From Colwellia psychrerythraea (lineage in GTDB: Bacteria; Pseudomonadota; Gammaproteobacteria; Enterobacterales; Alteromonadaceae): a DNA stretch of 64,000 nt. The DNA lies in NCBI RefSeq assembly GCF_000764185.1, contig NZ_JQEC01000016.1, positions 124,001 through 188,000 on the forward strand, in the 5' to 3' direction. Both the position numbers and the translations under genes were made by a program. How positions within the stretch are numbered: the stretch's first letter is position 1; each line of letters opens with the position of its first letter. The notes under the pieces were generated by a model, which ran no database searches, was not told the origin of the DNA, and worked only from the letters and a program-made list of their open reading frames with translations. Positions 9,096 through 18,678 of the stretch are shown one piece after another.

Positions 9096-11231
9096 CTAAA
9101 ATGGCCCCATAACTTGTCCCGGGCTATGCCATAAGGATTTCCAAACTTGCATGCCATGAATATAATAAATGTCATCATCATGTAATATCGCTCGGTCATC
9201 CCAAGATGAGGCATGATTAAAAGTCTGCTCTGTATCAAGGGCATCAAGGTTGCCAATATAATTTAATTCAGCACTACTATCACCTTGAGTGATATTGCTA
9301 ATATCAAATAGACCAAGGAAGTTTTCCTGATTCCACTCATACACTATGCCTCCACCTTCCTGCACGTTACTGGTGGTTAACCAACGCTCAAAAGGGATAG
9401 CTATACGATATGAGTCACCCTCAGTCGCTAAAGAAGTAAAAGCATGATAATTATATTCAACGGGAGTATAAGCATCTGCAAACACTAAAGAGCGTATTTC
9501 TTTTGGCGCAGATAAATCGCTAACATCAAATAAGCTAACTTTTGCGCCATCAACAAGAGGAAAGTCTTCTGCTGGCAGTGCTTGGCCGTTATTTATTTCG
9601 AGTATACCCGAACCGACATTTTGTCCTATGCCTAATAATAAGGTGGGTGATATCGGATGTAGATAGGAAGAATAACCCGGAACTTCTAACTCTCCGCGAA
9701 TAACGGGGTTCATCGTGTCTGATAAATCAAGCACATACAGTGGGTCGGTTGTTAAAAACGTTACCACATAGGCTAGGTCACCAAAAAATCGCACCGACTT
9801 AATATCTTCTAAGACTATGCCATCATTGTTTACCTTACCTATTGGTTTAGGGTTACTTGCATTAGGCAGTTGTGCCACTAGGATTAACGCCTTATTATTT
9901 TGTCTAAGGATATTCAACTTATGCTGATAACCTGAAGAGCGATTACCTTCTGTGGTTATTACCCGTAAATCACCATTATGCTCACTAAATCTTAAGTTAG
10001 ACATATGCCAGTCAAAACGGCCCGAAATAGTGCCTGATGCAACATAATCAATTGCACTACCATCAAGAGTAAACTTATGAATCACAGAGGCTTGTTCGCT
10101 AGCTTGGCTATCAAAGAAAAATTGGTTTACATAGTTAGTGCTATACAAATAAACAGAGGAAGATGTAGCATAAATCCCTTGTACTTGGCTATTCACACAA
10201 GCAGAGCTTAACTGCTGCGGATTATTAATATTGATTGCAGTTAACGTTACCATGTCATCAAAGCCATCTTTATCAGTGGCACTCTCAGGAAGGTAACAAT
10301 TTTCAGCGGTAACTAACGCCCGCTCAATACCGTATTGGTCACGATATTTAGGTAATAATTCACTAATATCAGTATCCATAATGCGACGGTAGTTTGCCCA
10401 CTTATCTGCTTTGCTTTCAGCATAAATTAAATCATTTACTACGGGGGAATAGCGGCTAACCACATATAAGATGTCGCCCACTCTGCGGCTATCAACAACA
10501 GAGCCATCAAAGGTAAGTGAGCCTATAGTGGTACTATTTTTTGGCTCACTGACATTTATCAATGAAACATTAAATTGTGCTTTAGTTGGCATAATAGAAT
10601 CCGCGGCAATATAGGTACCATTCATATAAATAGCTTGACCTTGATAAATATCTGAAACGGCCACCAAGGTATTATTGTTTAGATACAAGCTGTTAATATT
10701 AGCCGACGGTAAATTTAAGGAAATACTTGCTGCTTCACTTACATCGCCATTATCATTTCGCTGCATCACTCTGACAGAGCTTTGAGCTTCCCGTGACATT
10801 GAGCTTTCAAGTACATGAAAATCATATTGGTTGTTAGCAATGAACATATGCTCGCCGTCATATTTTATTCTATCCCCTTCAGCAACGCCCTGTTGCTGAA
10901 CATTGGTTTGAGAAAACCCAGCATCACCATCGCTTGCCTGATCAGCCACAGCAGCGCTCTCCATTGCGCCATCTACAACATAATTATTTTGCACACTGCG
11001 TAAGTAGAGGCCATTTTTAATATGCTGCTCAAAAGTAGTTTCTGTATTGGTTGTCTCCCTTGCCAAGGGCGTTAAGCTCATCTGTAATTCATTGAGTTCA
11101 GGAACCTCCTTGCTGTTATCACTCATACAGCCCGTTAACATTGAGGTAAGTGTAACCAGACTAAGCAGCGAACAAAGTGCAAACTCAGACCGAGTAAACA
11201 CAGATAAAAGCTTAAACTTTTTATTAAACAT
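9096..11231 (-). CDS. Secreted beta-propeller domain lipoprotein (Beta_propel family)
   Basis: A 711-residue protein with a long signal peptide ending in the lipobox LTGC, so Cys is near residue 35. The mature part matches the secreted beta-propeller family: FSQTNVQQQGVAEGDRIKYDGEHMFIANN early on, repeated blades with YVVSRY, VYLYSTNYVNQ and YVVTFLTTDPLYVLDLSD, and a final IYYIHGMQVW segment. AGGAG stands upstream of the ATG. Members are envelope proteins of unknown function, sometimes next to proteases. It is a single gene with its own terminator and is divergent from the MipA operon. Family assignment is from motif recall; the role is open. Confidence 0.8.
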   Translation of the reverse strand: MFNKKFKLLSVFTRSEFALCSLLSLVTLTSMLTGCMSDNSKEVPELNELQMSLTPLARETTNTETTFEQHIKNGLYLRSVQNNYVVDGAMESAAVADQASDGDAGFSQTNVQQQGVAEGDRIKYDGEHMFIANNQYDFHVLESSMSREAQSSVRVMQRNDNGDVSEAASISLNLPSANINSLYLNNNTLVAVSDIYQGQAIYMNGTYIAADSIMPTKAQFNVSLINVSEPKNSTTIGSLTFDGSVVDSRRVGDILYVVSRYSPVVNDLIYAESKADKWANYRRIMDTDISELLPKYRDQYGIERALVTAENCYLPESATDKDGFDDMVTLTAININNPQQLSSACVNSQVQGIYATSSSVYLYSTNYVNQFFFDSQASEQASVIHKFTLDGSAIDYVASGTISGRFDWHMSNLRFSEHNGDLRVITTEGNRSSGYQHKLNILRQNNKALILVAQLPNASNPKPIGKVNNDGIVLEDIKSVRFFGDLAYVVTFLTTDPLYVLDLSDTMNPVIRGELEVPGYSSYLHPISPTLLLGIGQNVGSGILEINNGQALPAEDFPLVDGAKVSLFDVSDLSAPKEIRSLVFADAYTPVEYNYHAFTSLATEGDSYRIAIPFERWLTTSNVQEGGGIVYEWNQENFLGLFDISNITQGDSSAELNYIGNLDALDTEQTFNHASSWDDRAILHDDDIYYIHGMQVWKSLWHSPGQVMGPF

Positions 11232-11395
11232 TATTCTTTCTCCTTTGTTATGTTTAAACCCAGCTTACCGAGTGTCAGTAATAATTCCGTTGCCAGGTGC
11301 AACCAAGTGTAACCTTATGTAATCGAGAGTGACCTACCCTTGCTTCAGTGTTAACTTATAGGCAAAACCATAGCTATCCACTAGAAGTCATAAAC

Positions 11396-12289
11396 TTGAA
11401 GTATCTAATTTTCCTGCTATTTATTTTTAGCCAGTCAGTATATGCACAATGTCCACCTGCAGATAGCGGCTGTGTGCCCGTAGGTGAGTGGCAGTTCTCC
11501 ATTGCTTTGGGTGCTGGTGTCATCACCAATCCACTAAATGATGGCGATAATATCCCCTTAGTTATAGTGCCTAATTTTAGTTATTATGGCGAAAAAGTAT
11601 TCGTAGATAACAATGCATTAGGTTTTACATTCTACGAAAGAGACGCTTTGTCATTTAGCGCTGTTAGCCAGATAAATCGTGAAAATTCATTTTTCCAACG
11701 CTGGCATCCCAATAATATTTTTGTTAATTCCCTCTCTAATAGCATAGGAAGTGAAGCTCAGTTAGATGAGGTCATTGACGCCATAGATGGTTCTGGTGGC
11801 AATGATGCTGAGATTATTGAAGTTGAACTGGGCCAAGTTCAAGAACGAAAGTGGGCACTCGATGCGGGTTTACAAATAAATTGGTTTTTCTTCCAGCATA
11901 GTCACTTTCAGGTGAAGTTACTGCACAATATAAATAATGTCTATAACGGTTTAAATGCTCAGCTAGCATTAGAGCAGCCGTTTACTTTTACTGCAATACC
12001 CAACAATCTGCTAACCCTGACCGTAGGGGCTAATTGGCAAAGCAAAGAACAAGTCGATTATTATTATGGCATTGACGAACAAGATAAGGTTGCAGAAGAA
12101 TTATATTATCAAGGTAAGGCAAGTTTAAGTCCTTATTTAAAGTTCATTAACCAATATGCCTTTAATGAAAATTGGTCGTTAAAGTTAACACTACAAAGAG
12201 AGTGGTTAGACAGTTCACTGACCAATAGTCCTCTGGTGCATGATGATGTTATTGATACCTTTTTTGTTGGGGTAGAATATGCGTTATAA
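11396..12289 (+). CDS. MipA/OmpV-family outer-membrane protein
   Basis: I choose a TTG start at 11396, preceded by AGAAG at a spacing of about 8. It gives a clean signal peptide (MKYLIFLLFIFSQSVYA); a GTG 48 bases upstream would add 16 polar residues before it. The mature protein has alternating beta strands, begins with Cys-rich QCPPADSGCVPVGEWQFSIALGAGVITNP, and ends in an aromatic-rich strand (FFVGVEYAL), as outer-membrane barrels do. It is the first gene of an operon with DUF3019, a response regulator and a histidine kinase, overlapping DUF3019 by 11 bases. Members interact with murein enzymes or form small pores; here it is probably the target or sensor partner of the two-component pair. 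Confidence 0.8.
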   Translation: MKYLIFLLFIFSQSVYAQCPPADSGCVPVGEWQFSIALGAGVITNPLNDGDNIPLVIVPNFSYYGEKVFVDNNALGFTFYERDALSFSAVSQINRENSFFQRWHPNNIFVNSLSNSIGSEAQLDEVIDAIDGSGGNDAEIIEVELGQVQERKWALDAGLQINWFFFQHSHFQVKLLHNINNVYNGLNAQLALEQPFTFTAIPNNLLTLTVGANWQSKEQVDYYYGIDEQDKVAEELYYQGKASLSPYLKFINQYAFNENWSLKLTLQREWLDSSLTNSPLVHDDVIDTFFVGVEYAL

Positions 12290-12683
12290 CACCTGGACAA
12301 TTCTATTACTTTTTAGCTTTTTTTCTTTTACTGCCCTTGCTAATAATGATAAACCCGAAGATAAAAGTGTCATTGAATTTTCAATAAAACCGTTAATTTG
12401 TATTGTTAAAAAACCAGGAGACGCCTGTAGCATGACAGCAACAGTTAGCTGGCAATCACCAAAAATCATTAACAGCTGCCTTTATCAGGGCATAACAAAA
12501 GTGGCCTGCTGGCTTAAGCAAAACAAGGTTACTGCTGTGATTGAAATCAACATTGAGGAAAATATGGAATATACCTTAAAAGATGATAATCACCATATTA
12601 TTGCCAAGCAATTGATCACCATCAATAGCAGCCTTGCTAAAAAATATCGACGTCGTTTACGGGCCGGTTGGAGTCTATTTTAA
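12279..12683 (+). CDS. DUF3019 domain periplasmic protein
   Basis: A 134-residue protein with signal peptide MRYNTWTILLLFSFFSFTALA. The mature part has conserved Cys residues in pairs (PLICIVKKPGDACSMTATVSW and SCLYQG..VACW), consistent with disulfides in a small beta-sandwich. It overlaps the MipA gene by 11 bases, and its TAA overlaps the ATG of the response regulator (TAATG). It belongs to a conserved MipA-DUF3019-regulator-kinase set. The function is not known; a periplasmic partner in envelope sensing is my inference. Confidence 0.75.
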   Translation: MRYNTWTILLLFSFFSFTALANNDKPEDKSVIEFSIKPLICIVKKPGDACSMTATVSWQSPKIINSCLYQGITKVACWLKQNKVTAVIEINIEENMEYTLKDDNHHIIAKQLITINSSLAKKYRRRLRAGWSLF

Positions 12684-13375
12684 TGCTACATATATTATTA
12701 GTTGAAGATGATGTGCGTCTTGCCAGTCTTATTCAACAATTCCTGCAAGCCAACAATTTTAAAGTAACTGTTTTGCATAGCGGAGAACAAGCACCAGCGT
12801 TTATTCTAGCCAAACAACCCGATGTAGTTATTCTTGATATTATGCTGCCCAAACTCGACGGCTTTAGTATCTGCCGACGTGTAAGAAAGCAGTTTAGCAA
12901 ACCTATACTCTTTCTTACCGCCAAAGACAGTGATTTAGACCACGTAATAGGCTTAGAAATTGGTGCTGACGACTATATCATCAAACCTGTAGTGCCCCAT
13001 GTACTGCTCGCTAGAATCAATATGGTATTAAGGCGTACACAAAAACAAAAGGCAACAGAGCAAGACAATATTCAAATTGGTCAACTCAATATTGATAAAA
13101 AATCTCGTCAGGTGCATCTAAATAAAGAACATATTGAGCTAACGAGCCATGAGTTCGAATTACTTTGGCTACTGGCCAACAACCCTGACGAACCACAGAG
13201 TCGTGACTTTATCCATCAAGAAATGATAGGCCGCGATTATGATGGTTTTGACCGAAGTGTCGATGTAAGAGTATCTCGTTTGCGTAAAAAATTAGCCGAT
13301 GATACCGAAAAACCCTATAAAATAATTACCATTTGGGGCAAGGGGTATTTATTTTGCTCTTCTGCATGGCAATAA
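12683..13375 (+). CDS. OmpR-family response regulator
   Basis: A 230-residue regulator starting MLHILLVEDDVR at the ATG that overlaps the preceding stop codon. The receiver domain has ED at 8-9, phospho-acceptor D52 in VVILDIMLPKLDG, Thr in FLTAKDSD and Lys in YIIKP. The C-terminal winged helix includes LTSHEFELLWLLANNPDEPQSRDFIHQEM and VDVRVSRLRKKL...IITIWGKGYLF, both typical of OmpR/PhoB. It is translationally coupled to DUF3019 and followed by its kinase. It probably controls the MipA operon, but no binding site could be fixed. Confidence 0.92.
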   Translation: MLHILLVEDDVRLASLIQQFLQANNFKVTVLHSGEQAPAFILAKQPDVVILDIMLPKLDGFSICRRVRKQFSKPILFLTAKDSDLDHVIGLEIGADDYIIKPVVPHVLLARINMVLRRTQKQKATEQDNIQIGQLNIDKKSRQVHLNKEHIELTSHEFELLWLLANNPDEPQSRDFIHQEMIGRDYDGFDRSVDVRVSRLRKKLADDTEKPYKIITIWGKGYLFCSSAWQ

Positions 13376-13421
13376 TTTTAATCATCAGCCTAAAGCGATA
13401 ATATTTGGATAACAACTCACC

Positions 13422-14720
13422 ATGATAAAACTATTTATCAGTTTGTATTTGGCAATAGTCATAGCTTTGCTCACCATTAACTGGGGCTCTGAACTGTTAT
13501 GGCAACATTTAACGCTAACTGATGAAACTGAAAATATTGCTGAAATTCAACAGGCGGTAAATATTGCCAAGGCTCTGCCGGCACTGATAGAAAACGATGC
13601 AAAAAAAATGCAGGTTTTTAGCCAACAATCTAACATTGGGTTGGCAATAATTTCAGTAGATGATATAGCTTGGTTAAGTGAACAAAGAACACGCCTGCTA
13701 AAAGGTGAAGCCGTAGTCATTTATGATCGCCAGCAACGCCCGCTCATTTACTTGCAAGCTGGCAATAGTAAAAGGCTGTATCAGCTTGGTCCGCTTGAAA
13801 TCACTTACCATGCTGACAATTCCCTTGAAAAAAGCCATGATGAAAACACTCAATTAAAATATATTATTTTAGCCATATCCTATTTGCTGCTCGCTGCCTT
13901 TATCGCACTATGGACCCGTCCTATTTGGCTAGATTTAGTCAAATTAAAACAAATGGCCAGTGATATTTCTGCGGGTAACCTCGCCATAAGCTGTAAAATA
14001 AATAAAAGCTCTCCAACAGCGATAGTGGTACAAACCTTTCAAGACATGGCAAAGCGAATTACTCAATTGCTTTTGGAGCAAACCCAATTGGTTAATGCCG
14101 TATCTCATGAATTAAGAACACCCATGTCCAGACTCAGATTTTCTTTGGCTATGTTAGATAATGCCAAACCTGAACAGGTAGAAGGTATTTCCAATGACTT
14201 ACAAGAAATGGAAACACTCGTCGATGAGATGCTCAATTATTCTCGTATTGAAACCCTTGAACAAGCCCATAGCAAAACCATGGTTAACATCAGTGAGCTG
14301 TTAGTAAATCAAGTAGATAAGCAAAAACGCAGCACGGAGAAAGAACTTACAGTTGTACTGCCAGATGAACTTGTTTGTTTATGTAACGGACACCTAATAG
14401 AGCGAGCCAGCCAAAATTTAATTACCAATGCAATTCGTTATGCAGATAAGCAAGTTGAAATTAAAGCTAGTATGCAAAATAATCGACTCATTATTTCGGT
14501 GAGCGATGATGGTTGCGGTATTGATGACAAGGATCAAGAAAGCATATTCCAAGCTTTTACCCGTTTAGACAAAAGTAGGAACAAAGCACAAGGTGGCTTT
14601 GGTCTAGGTCTCGCCATAGTAAAAAGAATAATGGACTGGCATAAAGGCCAGTGCACCATTGAAAAATCGACCATAGGCGGAGCAAAATTTAGTTTAATCA
14701 TTCCGCTAGGTGAATCTTGA
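13422..14720 (+). CDS. Membrane sensor histidine kinase
   Basis: A 432-residue kinase with transmembrane segments near residues 5-22 and 147-165 flanking a short periplasmic sensor. HAMP (about 167-215) and the dimerisation box VSHELRTPMSRLRFSLAML (H229) follow. The ATPase domain has N-box NLITNAIRYA, G1 SDDGCGID and G2 GGFGLGLAIVKRI. It lies 46 bases after its OmpR-type partner. The small sensor and the MipA/DUF3019 genes ahead suggest that it reads an envelope or cationic-compound stress. Confidence 0.92.
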   Translation: MIKLFISLYLAIVIALLTINWGSELLWQHLTLTDETENIAEIQQAVNIAKALPALIENDAKKMQVFSQQSNIGLAIISVDDIAWLSEQRTRLLKGEAVVIYDRQQRPLIYLQAGNSKRLYQLGPLEITYHADNSLEKSHDENTQLKYIILAISYLLLAAFIALWTRPIWLDLVKLKQMASDISAGNLAISCKINKSSPTAIVVQTFQDMAKRITQLLLEQTQLVNAVSHELRTPMSRLRFSLAMLDNAKPEQVEGISNDLQEMETLVDEMLNYSRIETLEQAHSKTMVNISELLVNQVDKQKRSTEKELTVVLPDELVCLCNGHLIERASQNLITNAIRYADKQVEIKASMQNNRLIISVSDDGCGIDDKDQESIFQAFTRLDKSRNKAQGGFGLGLAIVKRIMDWHKGQCTIEKSTIGGAKFSLIIPLGES

Positions 14721-14775
14721 CTTAGCCTTAGCCAGGTCTACGCTTTTATAGACAGCTAGCAACTTTGAAGATGCC

Positions 14776-15858
14776 ATGACTATACTCCGCCACAGCACTG
14801 CCGCTAATATTACAAATAACATTGCTAATAACATCACCAACTTGATTGGTAATACCGATTTATTACGTATCAATAGCCTAAGCAAGCTAACGGGCTGCGA
14901 AATATTATTAAAATGTGAGCAACAAAACCCGGGAGGCTCGATTAAAGACCGAGCGGCCTTACAGTTAGTAAAAGACGCCATAAAAAATGGTCATTTGACA
15001 CCGGGCATGACCATAATTGAAGGCACTGCAGGCAATACCGGCATAGGCTTAGCCCTAGTTGCCAAAGCCTATGGATATAAAATGTTAGCGGTAATGCCTA
15101 GAGGGCAAGCTAAAGAGAAAGAACAGATGATCACGCTGTATAATGCGCAATTATTGTTAGTTGATGCTTGTCCCTTTTCTGATCCTAAACATTTCTACCA
15201 TACCGCCAAAAATCTTGGTGAACGACATGCGGATTATTGGTGGGCCGATCAGTTTGAAAATACTAGTAATTGTAAAGCGCATTATCTCAATACTGGACCA
15301 GAGATTTGGCAACAAAGCCAAGGCAACATTGACGCACTGGTTTCAGTCGTTGGTACTGGCGGTACCATAGCGGGTAACTCAATGTACTTATCAGAGCAGA
15401 ACCCACAATTACAAACTTGGCTGGTTGATCCCCACGGCTCAGGTATTTACAATTATTTAAAAACGGGTAAGTATCAAGCAAGTGGTAGTTCGTTTACCGA
15501 AGGCATTGGCATAATGCGCTGCGTTGAAAATTTCCGTCAAGCCAAGGTAAATAAGGCCATCAGTTTGCCGGATCAAGACTTAGTGAGCATTTCCCGAGAG
15601 CTCAGCCAACTAGATGGAATATTACTCGGCAGTAGTTCAGCTTTAAATGTTGCTGGTGCCTTATATGCTGCCGCCAAAATGGGCCCAGGCAAAACTATTG
15701 TCACCTTTTGTTGTGACTTGGCTGAGCGCTCTTATGACAAACTTTATAATCCAGCGTTCTTAAAAGAAAAACTGATTAGCACTGACCATGAAAGCCTCGC
15801 CAGTATGTTTGCTCGCTATCAAGCGGAGCCTAGTGGCGCTGTGATTGAAGTGCAGTGA
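14776..15858 (+). CDS. PLP-dependent cysteine synthase / cystathionine beta-synthase family enzyme
   Basis: A 360-residue fold-type-II PLP enzyme. The cofactor lysine is K57 in PGGSIKDRAAL, the substrate loop is EGTAGNTGIG, the phosphate-binding loop is VGTGGTIAGN, and the cofactor-ring segment is LLGSSSALNVAGALYAA. These are the hallmarks of the CysK/CBS group, which adds sulfide or a thiol to O-acetylserine or serine. It is longer than CysK (about 320) at both ends and lacks C-terminal CBS domains. About 270 bases of non-coding sequence separate it from MetY; together they suggest sulfur amino acid metabolism. I cannot say which sulfur donor it uses. Confidence 0.85.
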   Translation: MTILRHSTAANITNNIANNITNLIGNTDLLRINSLSKLTGCEILLKCEQQNPGGSIKDRAALQLVKDAIKNGHLTPGMTIIEGTAGNTGIGLALVAKAYGYKMLAVMPRGQAKEKEQMITLYNAQLLLVDACPFSDPKHFYHTAKNLGERHADYWWADQFENTSNCKAHYLNTGPEIWQQSQGNIDALVSVVGTGGTIAGNSMYLSEQNPQLQTWLVDPHGSGIYNYLKTGKYQASGSSFTEGIGIMRCVENFRQAKVNKAISLPDQDLVSISRELSQLDGILLGSSSALNVAGALYAAAKMGPGKTIVTFCCDLAERSYDKLYNPAFLKEKLISTDHESLASMFARYQAEPSGAVIEVQ

Positions 15859-16132
15859 CTTAATAGGTATTAGTAAAATAAAAGAATGACGGTTTATTTT
15901 ATCCCCATAACTAACCCTTATCTCATTTATAACTAATTAACTCATCATTCGCCTCCCCTAGTTAGCCGATTGCAGCCACGTTAAGTCTGGCCGCTCAAAA
16001 GTAATAAAGTATTGATGCACCGTTTTATAACTAAAATAACTATATTAATGGCATGACAGTCTTGTCTTCATTGTGCGATATTCGATATGATGAATTAAAA
16101 TAACTTTATTAACTAGCAACTTAGGGAAGAAT

Positions 16133-17410
16133 ATGCGTAAAGAAACTATGGCTATCCACGCGGGTTATACTCCAGAGCAAAGCAGCAAGGCCGTTGCTGT
16201 GCCTATCTATCAAACGACAAGTTATGCCTTTGATAACACCCAACACGGGGCTGATTTATTTGATTTAAAAGTTGAAGGTAATATTTATACCCGTATCGGT
16301 AATCCAACCCAAGCGGTATTAGAGCAAAGAGTAGCTGAACTTGAAGGTGGTATTGCTGGTTTAGCTTTAGCTTCTGGTATGGCAGCAATTACCGCGACCA
16401 TTCAAACGTTAGCAAGAGTGGGTGACAATATTGTTAGCATTAATAAATTATATGGCGGCACCTATAACTTATTTGCTCATACTTTGCCACAACAGGGTAT
16501 TGAAGTGCGCTTTGCCAGTCATGATGACTTTACCGCATTAGAAAGTTTAATTGATGAAAATACAAAAGCGGTCTTTTGTGAAACCATTGGTAATCCTTCC
16601 GGTAATATTGCTGATTTAGAGAAAATGGCTGCTATTGCTCATAAACATGGTGTACCGCTGGTAGTGGATAATACAGTAGCAAGTCCAGCCTTGTGTCGTC
16701 CGTTTGAACATGGCGCCGATATTGTTGTGCATTCTTTAACTAAATATATTGGCGGCCATGGTACTTCAATTGGCGGTATTATTGTCGACTCAGGAAAATT
16801 TCCTTGGCATGAACATAGCCAACGCTTTGCCCAGTTAAACCAGCCAGATCCTTCATACCATGGTGTTAGTTACACTGAGACTTTTGGTAACGCAGCTTTT
16901 ATTGCTAGAGCAAGAGTAGTACCACTTAGAAATATGGGTGCAGCTATTTCGCCAATGAATGCATTTTTGATTTTACAAGGATTAGAAACCTTGCCGCTAC
17001 GTATGGAGCGCCATTGCTCTAACAGTATTCGTGTTGCGCAATACTTAGCAACGCATAGTGCGGTTAATTGGGTAAATTATGCATCTTTAGAAACTTCGGC
17101 TGACTATCAATTAGCGCAGAAATACATGCCACAAGGCAGCAGTGGTATCTTAAGTTTTGGCATCAAAGGTGGCGAACAAGCAGGTGCTAAATTTATTGAT
17201 GCGCTGCAGCTAATTGTTCGTCTTGTTAATATTGGAGATGCTAAATCACTCGCTTGTCATCCAGCATCCACAACACATAGACAATTAAATGAAGAAGAAC
17301 TAGCTAAAGCTGGCGTAAGTAAAGAAATGGTACGTTTATCTATAGGTATCGAGCATATTGAAGATATTTTGGCTGATGTTGAACAAGCATTAGTTGCTAG
17401 TCAGCAATAG
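16133..17410 (+). CDS. metY: O-acetylhomoserine sulfhydrylase (aminocarboxypropyltransferase)
   Basis: A 425-residue Cys/Met-metabolism PLP enzyme, the typical length for MetY. It opens METMAIHAGYTPE-like and shows YTRIGNPTQAVLEQRVAELEGG, the PLP phosphate contact SGMAAI, the lysine in VHSLTKYIGGHGTSIGG (K204) and NIGDAKSLACHPASTTHRQL near the end. It makes homocysteine from O-acetylhomoserine and sulfide, or methionine with methanethiol. It stands alone with a bidirectional terminator after it. No clear MetJ box array was found upstream. Confidence 0.93.
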   Translation: MRKETMAIHAGYTPEQSSKAVAVPIYQTTSYAFDNTQHGADLFDLKVEGNIYTRIGNPTQAVLEQRVAELEGGIAGLALASGMAAITATIQTLARVGDNIVSINKLYGGTYNLFAHTLPQQGIEVRFASHDDFTALESLIDENTKAVFCETIGNPSGNIADLEKMAAIAHKHGVPLVVDNTVASPALCRPFEHGADIVVHSLTKYIGGHGTSIGGIIVDSGKFPWHEHSQRFAQLNQPDPSYHGVSYTETFGNAAFIARARVVPLRNMGAAISPMNAFLILQGLETLPLRMERHCSNSIRVAQYLATHSAVNWVNYASLETSADYQLAQKYMPQGSSGILSFGIKGGEQAGAKFIDALQLIVRLVNIGDAKSLACHPASTTHRQLNEEELAKAGVSKEMVRLSIGIEHIEDILADVEQALVASQQ

Positions 17411-17454
17411 TCGGCTTCATAAGTACTCTGCTAACACACTATTCAAAAAAAATT

Positions 17455-17482
17455 AAAGTACCTAAAGCAATTTAGGTGCTTT
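17455..17482. terminator. Bidirectional terminator between metY and the YafY-type gene
   Basis: A 12-bp stem (AAAGTACCTAAA with TTTAGGTGCTTT, one G-T pair) and a four-base loop. A-runs on the left and Ts on the right let it work for both convergent genes. Confidence 0.8.
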
Positions 17483-17507
17483 ATTTGTTAACAAGGAAAT
17501 AACCGCT

Positions 17508-18209
17508 CTATAAATATTCACCATACAGTTCTGTTTGGACTTTAATGTAACGTTGTAGGTTAATTTCAGCCGTTAATTGAAAGTAGCTGTTCTTCAAAGT
17601 AAGCTCTTGAATTCGGTCTAAACGAAATAGGCGATAATCATCACGTTTGGTACACCAAGCCACTATGGTCCAAGTTTTCCCCCAATAAATTAGCCCTAAA
17701 GGCCAAATTTCACGTTGAGTTTTCTGGGATCTTTCATCTTGATAAAATAATGTCACCACTTGAAAAGCTTTTATTGCTGACGATATTTGTTCACTAAAGT
17801 GCTCAGTATTATGTTGGGAAAACTTTGGTACTATTACCCATTCAGGCTGCTGTACTGAGCTTTGATGTAATTTATCGGGCAATATCGCATGAATTTTAGC
17901 TAAGGCTGATGTGGCCGACGTAGCCATTTTTTTATTGCTCCAGCTTTCCACCATCCTGACACCCACCAACAGCGCTTCAATTTCTGCTTCATCAAACATT
18001 AATGGCGGTAAATTAAAGTTATTTTTTAGTTTATAACCAACGCCTGCTTCAGCTTCTATTGGCACACCTGATAACGATAGTGCCTGAATATCTCGATAAA
18101 TAGTTCGTTCTGAAACCGCTAACTCTGCCGCCAACTGCTGAGCAGTAACAACATTTCGTCGACTGCGTAAGTAGGTCAAAATTTGGAACAATCGCTCTGC
18201 TTTTCTCAA
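17508..18209 (-). CDS. YafY/WYL-domain DeoR-type transcriptional regulator
   Basis: A 233-residue regulator. The N-terminal winged helix reads RLFQILTYLRSRRNVVTAQQLAAELAVSERTIYRDIQALSLSGVPIEAEAGVGYKL. The C-terminal WYL domain shows REIWPLGLIYWGKTWTIVAWCTKRDDYRLFRLDRIQEL. Such proteins sense nucleic-acid or small ligands and repress neighbouring genes. The gene ends just before the terminator shared with metY and follows the small gene at 18271 by 61 bases in the same direction, so the two may be an operon. Confidence 0.9.
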   Translation of the reverse strand: MRKAERLFQILTYLRSRRNVVTAQQLAAELAVSERTIYRDIQALSLSGVPIEAEAGVGYKLKNNFNLPPLMFDEAEIEALLVGVRMVESWSNKKMATSATSALAKIHAILPDKLHQSSVQQPEWVIVPKFSQHNTEHFSEQISSAIKAFQVVTLFYQDERSQKTQREIWPLGLIYWGKTWTIVAWCTKRDDYRLFRLDRIQELTLKNSYFQLTAEINLQRYIKVQTELYGEYL

Positions 18210-18270
18210 TCTAAATCCTTATATTAGCGCACAGGTTTTTCTGTGCGCTATAAGCTTTCCGCGAATTGCC

Positions 18271-18597
18271 TTATGCAGGCTCACCTTGGCATGACATTGC
18301 TTCTGTCATCGCGGTCATATGTTGCATAGTAACACTTTCCATATCAGTAATAGACATTAATGAAGCGCATGCTGAGGACTGCTCAAAAGCCTTGCTGGCT
18401 TGTTCTGCACAGCTCATATCTTGCCAGTAAACAATGTCATGCAGTAGGCCATTTTTATCTTCACTTAATGAGCGATATAAAAAGCCCGCTTGCGCTTTAA
18501 GAAAATCATTAACTTTAGGATGGCTTGTCTCTAATGCAGATTTATCAATACCCGGCTTTAATTTATAGGTCACTAATTCAATTACAGTTGTAGTCAT
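18271..18597 (-). CDS. Small protein, probable ferredoxin-like alpha/beta (ABM-like) fold
   Basis: A 108-residue cytoplasmic protein without a signal peptide. VIELVTYKLKPGIDKSALETSHPKVNDFLKAQAGFLYRSLSEDKNG and DIVYWQDMSCAEQASKAF resemble the dimeric antibiotic-biosynthesis-monooxygenase-like barrel: a beta strand, helix, then a GF..R strand and a Y/W strand. The C-terminal part is rich in Met. It lies just upstream of the YafY-type regulator in the same direction, a common pairing. No catalytic role can be assigned from the sequence. Confidence 0.65.
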   Translation of the reverse strand: MTTTVIELVTYKLKPGIDKSALETSHPKVNDFLKAQAGFLYRSLSEDKNGLLHDIVYWQDMSCAEQASKAFEQSSACASLMSITDMESVTMQHMTAMTEAMSCQGEPA

Positions 18598-18648
18598 TTT
18601 TCATTCCTTTTTTTATTCGAGTTATGTAACGAGTTAGATAATAAAGAA

Positions 18649-18678
18649 CCCCTACTGACACCGTAGTGTCAGTAGGGG
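18649..18678. other. Strong perfect 13-bp-stem hairpin in the leader of the ABM-like gene
   Basis: CCCCTACTGACAC pairs perfectly with GTGTCAGTAGGGG around a CGTA loop. It lies about 52 bases upstream of the gene at 18597. The following minus-strand bases (TTCTTTATTATC) are only a moderate T-run. It may be a terminator or attenuator, or a protein-binding palindrome. Around it, between 18679 and 18852, I see no gene. Confidence 0.6.

Noticed and set aside
16000..16132. Possible MetJ boxes upstream of metY
   Set aside because: Only partial resemblance to AGACGTCT, without tandem repeats.
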